A DNA stretch of 64,000 nt, taken from NCBI RefSeq assembly GCF_000801105.2, contig NC_079514.1:7688001-7752000 (forward strand). Direction: 5' to 3'. Shown piece by piece: positions 60,033 through 64,000 of the stretch. A program made the translations under genes and the position numbers. The stretch's first letter is position 1. Each line of letters opens with the position of its first letter. The stretch is from Raphanus sativus. Its lineage: Eukaryota; Streptophyta; Magnoliopsida; Brassicales; Brassicaceae. A model generated the notes under the pieces. The model did not search any database. It had not been told where the DNA came from and was given only the letters and a program-made list of their open reading frames with translations.

Positions 60033-60260
60033 TCTTAGGGGATCTTATGTAGATTGGATCAACTTCTTGATGAAAAAATTAAACCTAACGACGAAGATTT
60101 TCTCTTGAGTTTGATGCTTTATTAGTTCTACCACACGACATATTGATATTTTGGTTGAGTGGTAGAACTAATAAAGCATCAAACTCAAGAGAAAATCTTC
60201 ATCGTTAGGTTTAATTTTTTCATCAAGAAGTTGATCTAATCTACATAAGTTCCCCTAAGA
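60033..60260. repeat. Near-perfect 102-bp inverted repeat with 24-nt loop
   Basis: The left arm 60033-60134 and right arm 60159-60260 are reverse complements with three mismatches by eye (about 97 percent). The arms start TCTTAGGGGA and end GTTCTACCAC; the loop is 60135-60158. No coding frame. A transcript through it would form a long hairpin. It could be a small foldback element, a hairpin siRNA locus or a young miRNA-type gene. Confidence 0.85.
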
Positions 60261-60621
60261 CAAAGTCTCAATCCACGTAAAGCTTGACCATGTTAAAATT
60301 CAAACAATTCAAAAGCACTTTGGTCGTTAAGGTCACACAGCTATTCATAAATAAACAAAACAACTTCCAAAGATTTGTATAAGAAAGAAACAAGGGCAAC
60401 AAAATTCAACATCCAATAGTTTATAGCATTACATATTCATCTTGATCAGACCAGGCTGCTAGCTCCAATACATTTTCAAAGAGGTGATTAGTGCATCGGT
60501 ATCACAAAGCCAAGACTACTGACCTCAATGGAGTGTGTCATCAAAACGACACCGCTAGAGATCGCACAATAGTAAATGGATCTTCCAAAGCAAGCACAAG
60601 ACTATAACACAAGATCGTCCC

Positions 60622-61683
60622 CTAAACCTCTCCTCCTTCCCTCCTTTCCAATTCAATCTCTGTATACCAAATCTCCTCCGAACGCCTTTGAAGGTTAGCC
60701 AAAATCACAAGTTTGCCACCATAATTCACTATTTTGGATCCATCAGCCTTATCAGGAAGATCTTTAAGACCATTCACTTGCCTCCAAACCCTCTCCACTA
60801 GATCAAACTCACATATTCTATTCCTCACACCAAACGAGTACAACTTGTCATCAATCACGCAAGAGCCCACACTCCAGTGCCTGTTCAACAACCAGTCCCT
60901 CTCCAGCCTTCGTTCTTTCGGATCGTAAACAAAGCTATTGTTTCGATCCATCAAGTAAATCTTACCATCCATCACGAAACTCCTGATCATTTTCTCATGC
61001 TCATGCACCTCCACGTTGTACACACCCGTCACAGTCTCCCAAGTTTCAGTCTCGAGATCAAAAGCCTCTATCCAGTTCAAAGACTTAGGCTTACACCCTC
61101 TGATCACGTACAACTTCCCGTCGACGATCTCCGCGGCGGCGCAGCCGCATTTTTGCTTCATCCTAGGGAGGAAGCGACACGTGTACGATGGACAGTCGAT
61201 GACAAACCCAGTGGAGACGAACCTGTCTTTGACGCATCCACCGATAACATAAATCTTTGAACCGACGGTGACGATGGACATTCCCCAAGAAGGAACCGAA
61301 GGGAACGGCGACGGGACAGGAACCAAACTATAGTTAACTCCAGATTCTTCTTGTTGTCCGAAAGGTTTGAGATTGAGAGTGTACCATCGAGGGGTATCTG
61401 TAACGCAATATCTAAGCGCGACGTAGAGGACGTGCTCCGTTCGGCGAAGTAGTGACCTTTCTACGTAAATCTCCCGCGAGGCGATGAGACGCCTCAAGGT
61501 TGTGGAGACCATTGAAACCGACGGGTGGTAACGTCGAGGCACGTGTGCTAAGCAGTTCAGAGATAAATCATCTGGAAGTAGTAACAGCGACGATGGCCTC
61601 GGACCATGCATTTTCTTCTTCTTCTTATGTGGTGGTTTTTCGGCGTTAGGGCCAGAGGAACTTGTGATGGTTAAAAGATGCAT
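60622..61683 (-). CDS. F-box/kelch-repeat protein
   Basis: Intronless, 353 residues from MHLLTITSSS (a non-ATG extension upstream was ignored). The F-box is at about residues 30-75: SLLLLPDDLSLNCLAHVPRR followed by LRRLIASREIYVERSLLRRT. Kelch-type repeats follow with GSKIYVIGGCVKD, DGKLYVIRGCKPK, DGKIYLMDRN and DDKLYSFGVR, each at a beta-propeller blade spacing of about 45-50 residues. Such proteins are SCF E3 ligase substrate adaptors; the substrate is unknown. The family expands rapidly in Brassicaceae by transposition, and I know of no Arabidopsis counterpart at this place. A TATTTATAGTATAG TATA-like element lies about 55 bp upstream. Confidence 0.9.
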   Translation of the reverse strand: MHLLTITSSSGPNAEKPPHKKKKKMHGPRPSSLLLLPDDLSLNCLAHVPRRYHPSVSMVSTTLRRLIASREIYVERSLLRRTEHVLYVALRYCVTDTPRWYTLNLKPFGQQEESGVNYSLVPVPSPFPSVPSWGMSIVTVGSKIYVIGGCVKDRFVSTGFVIDCPSYTCRFLPRMKQKCGCAAAEIVDGKLYVIRGCKPKSLNWIEAFDLETETWETVTGVYNVEVHEHEKMIRSFVMDGKIYLMDRNNSFVYDPKERRLERDWLLNRHWSVGSCVIDDKLYSFGVRNRICEFDLVERVWRQVNGLKDLPDKADGSKIVNYGGKLVILANLQRRSEEIWYTEIELERREGGEV

Positions 61684-61875
61684 GACTGTCGCTGTCAAAA
61701 TGTCAACCACAGGAAAGAAATGCGAAGATGGGGTCTACTATTTATAGTATAGTTTAAATGGGCTTAGGCCCATATCGTTTACGAAACCGTACTAGTGTAT
61801 TTTGTAGTTTTCTTTATTCACATGGAATTAATGTATCAAAATAACACATCTGTGAAAGCATTGGAGCAGATTATC

Positions 61876-62517
61876 TAGGTCTGGGCATTCGGGTCGTCGG
61901 GTCGGGTTCGGGCCGGGTCTTTTCGGGTCCGGGTCTTTCGGGTCTAAGAGTATAGGACCCGATAGGGTAATTCCAAATTTTCGGTTCTGGGTCGGTTCGG
62001 GTCGTACCGGATCCGGGTCGGGTCGGGTCTTATATAGTTGGACCCATTCGGGTAACTAGAATTTATCGGTTTGGTTCGGGTCGGGTTCGGATCGGGTTCG
62101 GTTCGGGTTCTACCTAAAATATACCTAAAAATACAAAAACAAATCTGAAAATATTAATATATCCGAAAATATTTGACATTTTATTTAAAATTTGTGTTTT
62201 TATTATATTAAAATGTGTATATATACTAAACTATGCGAGATAGAACAATAATTGGTTGTCTCCTAGTGGCTGACCTCTTTGCTCTGTAGACAAATAACCC
62301 GTCTTCGACTCTCCCTTGATTCATTTTATTTAATTTACATTATTAATTCGGGTACCCGCCGGGTTCCGGGTTCGGGTCGGGTCGGGTCCAAGACCCGTGG
62401 GTCCTCTACAACAAGACCCGATAGGGTAATTTGATCGGGTTGGTTCCTATCCGGACCCGGTTTTTTCGGATCGGTTTCAGATCGGGTCTTCGGGTCCGGG
62501 TAAAATGCCCAGGCCTA
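61876..62517. mobile_element. hAT-type MITE rich in GGGTC motifs
   Basis: Ends TAGGTCTGGGCATT and AATGCCCAGGCCTA are inverted repeats with one mismatch. The exact 8-bp target duplication AGATTATC flanks both sides (61868-61875 and 62518-62525). The 642-bp body is made mostly of GGGTCGGGT-like and CGGGTCTTTTCGGG-like motifs in both halves, with an AT-rich centre. The centre (about 62250-62310) has GTCTCCTAGTGG and CTTCGACTC, possible Pol III A and B boxes of a nested tRNA-derived fragment. No coding capacity. Confidence 0.9.
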
Positions 62518-62525
62518 AGATTATC

Positions 62526-63800
62526 TCTTACGTAGTGGTCCAATCTAATTCACTTTTGCAGACATTGAAAATGAGCAGATTATCTCTTACGTAGGTGATA
62601 AACTACTATACTGGAAATTATCTTCTTTGCTTTTATAAATCATATGACTCGTGTATATAATTTGTATTTTTAAAAAAGGTTTGACTCTATATAATGACAA
62701 AATATGTGGAACAACATACTTCTCCTATAAATAAACATGTGCATACTGATAAGAGTTTCATATTCAGGGTTTATGATCATCGAGATGTGGGATAACGGTG
62801 ATGATGATAATATTAACAGTCTAGGATATATGTAGTCTATATTGTTTTGAATAGAATGGTTTAATGAAAGTAGAATGTACTTCGGTTTTGCAATCAAAAG
62901 AAAAATAATATTTTGATTTTAAATCTAACCTTATGTTTTTGTTTATGCATGTTACACATTCTTAAACTATATTATGGTCTTAGAAATTAAATAACTACAT
63001 CAACGCAACTAAATCTTTACTTGAATTTTTTTTTGAAAACACTTTTTTCTTTTGAAACCTTGAATAAGAGTTTCATTGTTTTTTTTTGAAACACGTGAAA
63101 ATATAATTATAATAAGTATTAATAACATCAGTTAGACAATGATTCGATTTATTGGGCAAATGATAGGGTTTAAACTTATTATGTTATGTGCATTAGTGCA
63201 TAAAATACTTATTATAGCGATAAATTTAGGATTTAAATGTAGAAGTATATATAGAAGTATTTAGGATTCATAAGTTATTTTAATGTACAATTCAACAAAT
63301 TCAAATATATATGCTTGTAATAGTTTATGTTTAGAAACCCTAGTGATTTTTGTAAGGAATAAAGTAAACTAGGCTGGCAAAAAAAAATTAAGTTTTCGTC
63401 GATGTATTATTGTAAATCCTTTTTTTTCTCAACAACATTAATCATTTACAACTTACAAATGACATTCCAAAAGTATATAAATACTAGTAAAATGCAATGC
63501 AAAATTAAACACATTAAAAAAAAATATATATATTTTGTGACAACGTGTTTTCTTTGTTATATATTTTATTTATCGAACTCTGATAAAGTGTAAAGATTTA
63601 TAGAAACATTAAAAGTTGAGCCTTTAATAAAAAAACCTGCCCAAGACCATCCCTCGATGCTGGGCCCAACAAAAAAACATAAAAGCCCAAATTGGTGAAG
63701 ACAATGACGTCCTGGACCCCATTTTCATGTGTACATTTGTTTGGTTTTGTAAAAACGACACAGTTTTATTGATCTCATCGGAACTTTTAAGCGATTGAAA
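62526..63800. other. Intergenic, AT-rich
   Basis: 62570-62610 repeats the phrase AGATTATCTCTTACGTAG (also at 62519) and GTGATAAACTACT, also found at 59325-59355 beside the endosulfine gene. The rest is AT-rich without recognisable genes. The promoter of the gene at the window edge is expected near 63650-63780. Confidence 0.4.
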
Positions 63801-63900
63801 TCGGGTTTCCCGGGTGAAGAAAGATGGTCGTAAGATCGAGGTCGATAATCGTATCCCTCTCCGTAACTACTACCGCATCGCCGATAATCTTCTCCGTCAG
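63801..63900 (+). CDS. AMSH3-like deubiquitinase, first coding exon only, start codon not evident
   Basis: The frame ending at 63900 reads KIEVDNRIPLRNYYRIADNL then LRQ before a GTATGC donor. This is the N-terminal MIT-type/USP8 dimerisation helix of AMSH proteins, JAMM-family K63-specific deubiquitinases acting in endosomal sorting. The family normally begins with a short MKIDLN-type leader joining directly to this part. Here the same frame runs back to a TGA at about 63795 without any ATG; an ATG at 63824 is in another frame. The rest lies beyond the window. The position next to the endosulfine gene fits At4g16144. It may be a pseudogene or carry an indel near the start. Confidence 0.65.
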
Positions 63901-64000
63901 GTATGCTCCGTCTCTCAGTTTCTGTGTGATTCGATTTCTCTCTGCAAGTCCTTAAGAATGTAATTGGTTGATTATGCTTGTAACGAACCATGTTTTTGAA

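Noticed and set aside
62250..62310. Functional tRNA gene inside the hAT element
   Set aside because: Only weak Pol III box-like words; no cloverleaf folds.

Overview
This is a plant nuclear genomic window from the Brassicaceae, most likely a Brassica or Raphanus type diploidised polyploid. The genes have short GT-AG introns and AT-rich intergenic DNA with Stowaway and hAT MITEs and LINE remnants. From memory of Arabidopsis gene order, which could not be checked here, the genes run almost in the order of chromosome 4 from about At4g16460 down to At4g16144. Many expected neighbours are missing or survive only as fragments, as in a fractionated post-triplication subgenome.

Layout. 0.5-4 kb: two tRNA genes (Leu-CAG, Thr-AGT) and a small basic coiled-coil gene. 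6.5-8.7 kb: a complex I accessory subunit and a small unknown protein. 8.7-13.4 kb: gene-free, with MITEs and retroposition scars. 13.4-23.2 kb: GET1, a CASP-like protein, a JAM-type bHLH, an ADA2b pseudogene, two small membrane proteins and an isoprenylated metal-binding protein (HIPP). 25-29 kb: an OPT3 relic, the SnRK1 subunit KIN-beta2 and a charged small protein. 29-36 kb: repeated intergenic blocks around an HSP20-like gene, then a TIR-bounded element carrying a broken PTPMT-type phosphatase. 37-50 kb: GDSL lipase, enoyl-CoA hydratase, S1-type secreted protein, RD19-type cysteine protease and a large single-pass membrane protein. 50-59 kb: an AIF-type atypical bHLH, OEP16-2, an LPD2 relic and an endosulfine-like protein. 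59-64 kb: LINE RNase H debris, a long hairpin, an F-box/kelch gene, a hAT-type MITE and a damaged AMSH3-like first exon.

The genes form no pathway; this is ordinary eukaryotic synteny. The most unusual signals are structural. At least eleven direct-repeat pairs flank tiny A- or T-runs, like ultra-truncated retroposon insertions. A near-perfect 102-bp inverted repeat sits at 60.0-60.3 kb. Three gene relics sit exactly where their Arabidopsis counterparts are expected. Single-base indels cluster in four conserved genes (KIN-beta2, GDSL, ECHIA, RD19C) and are either sequencing errors or early decay. Splice sites were read by eye, so exon ends may be off by a base or two. No new enzymatic or defence system was seen.
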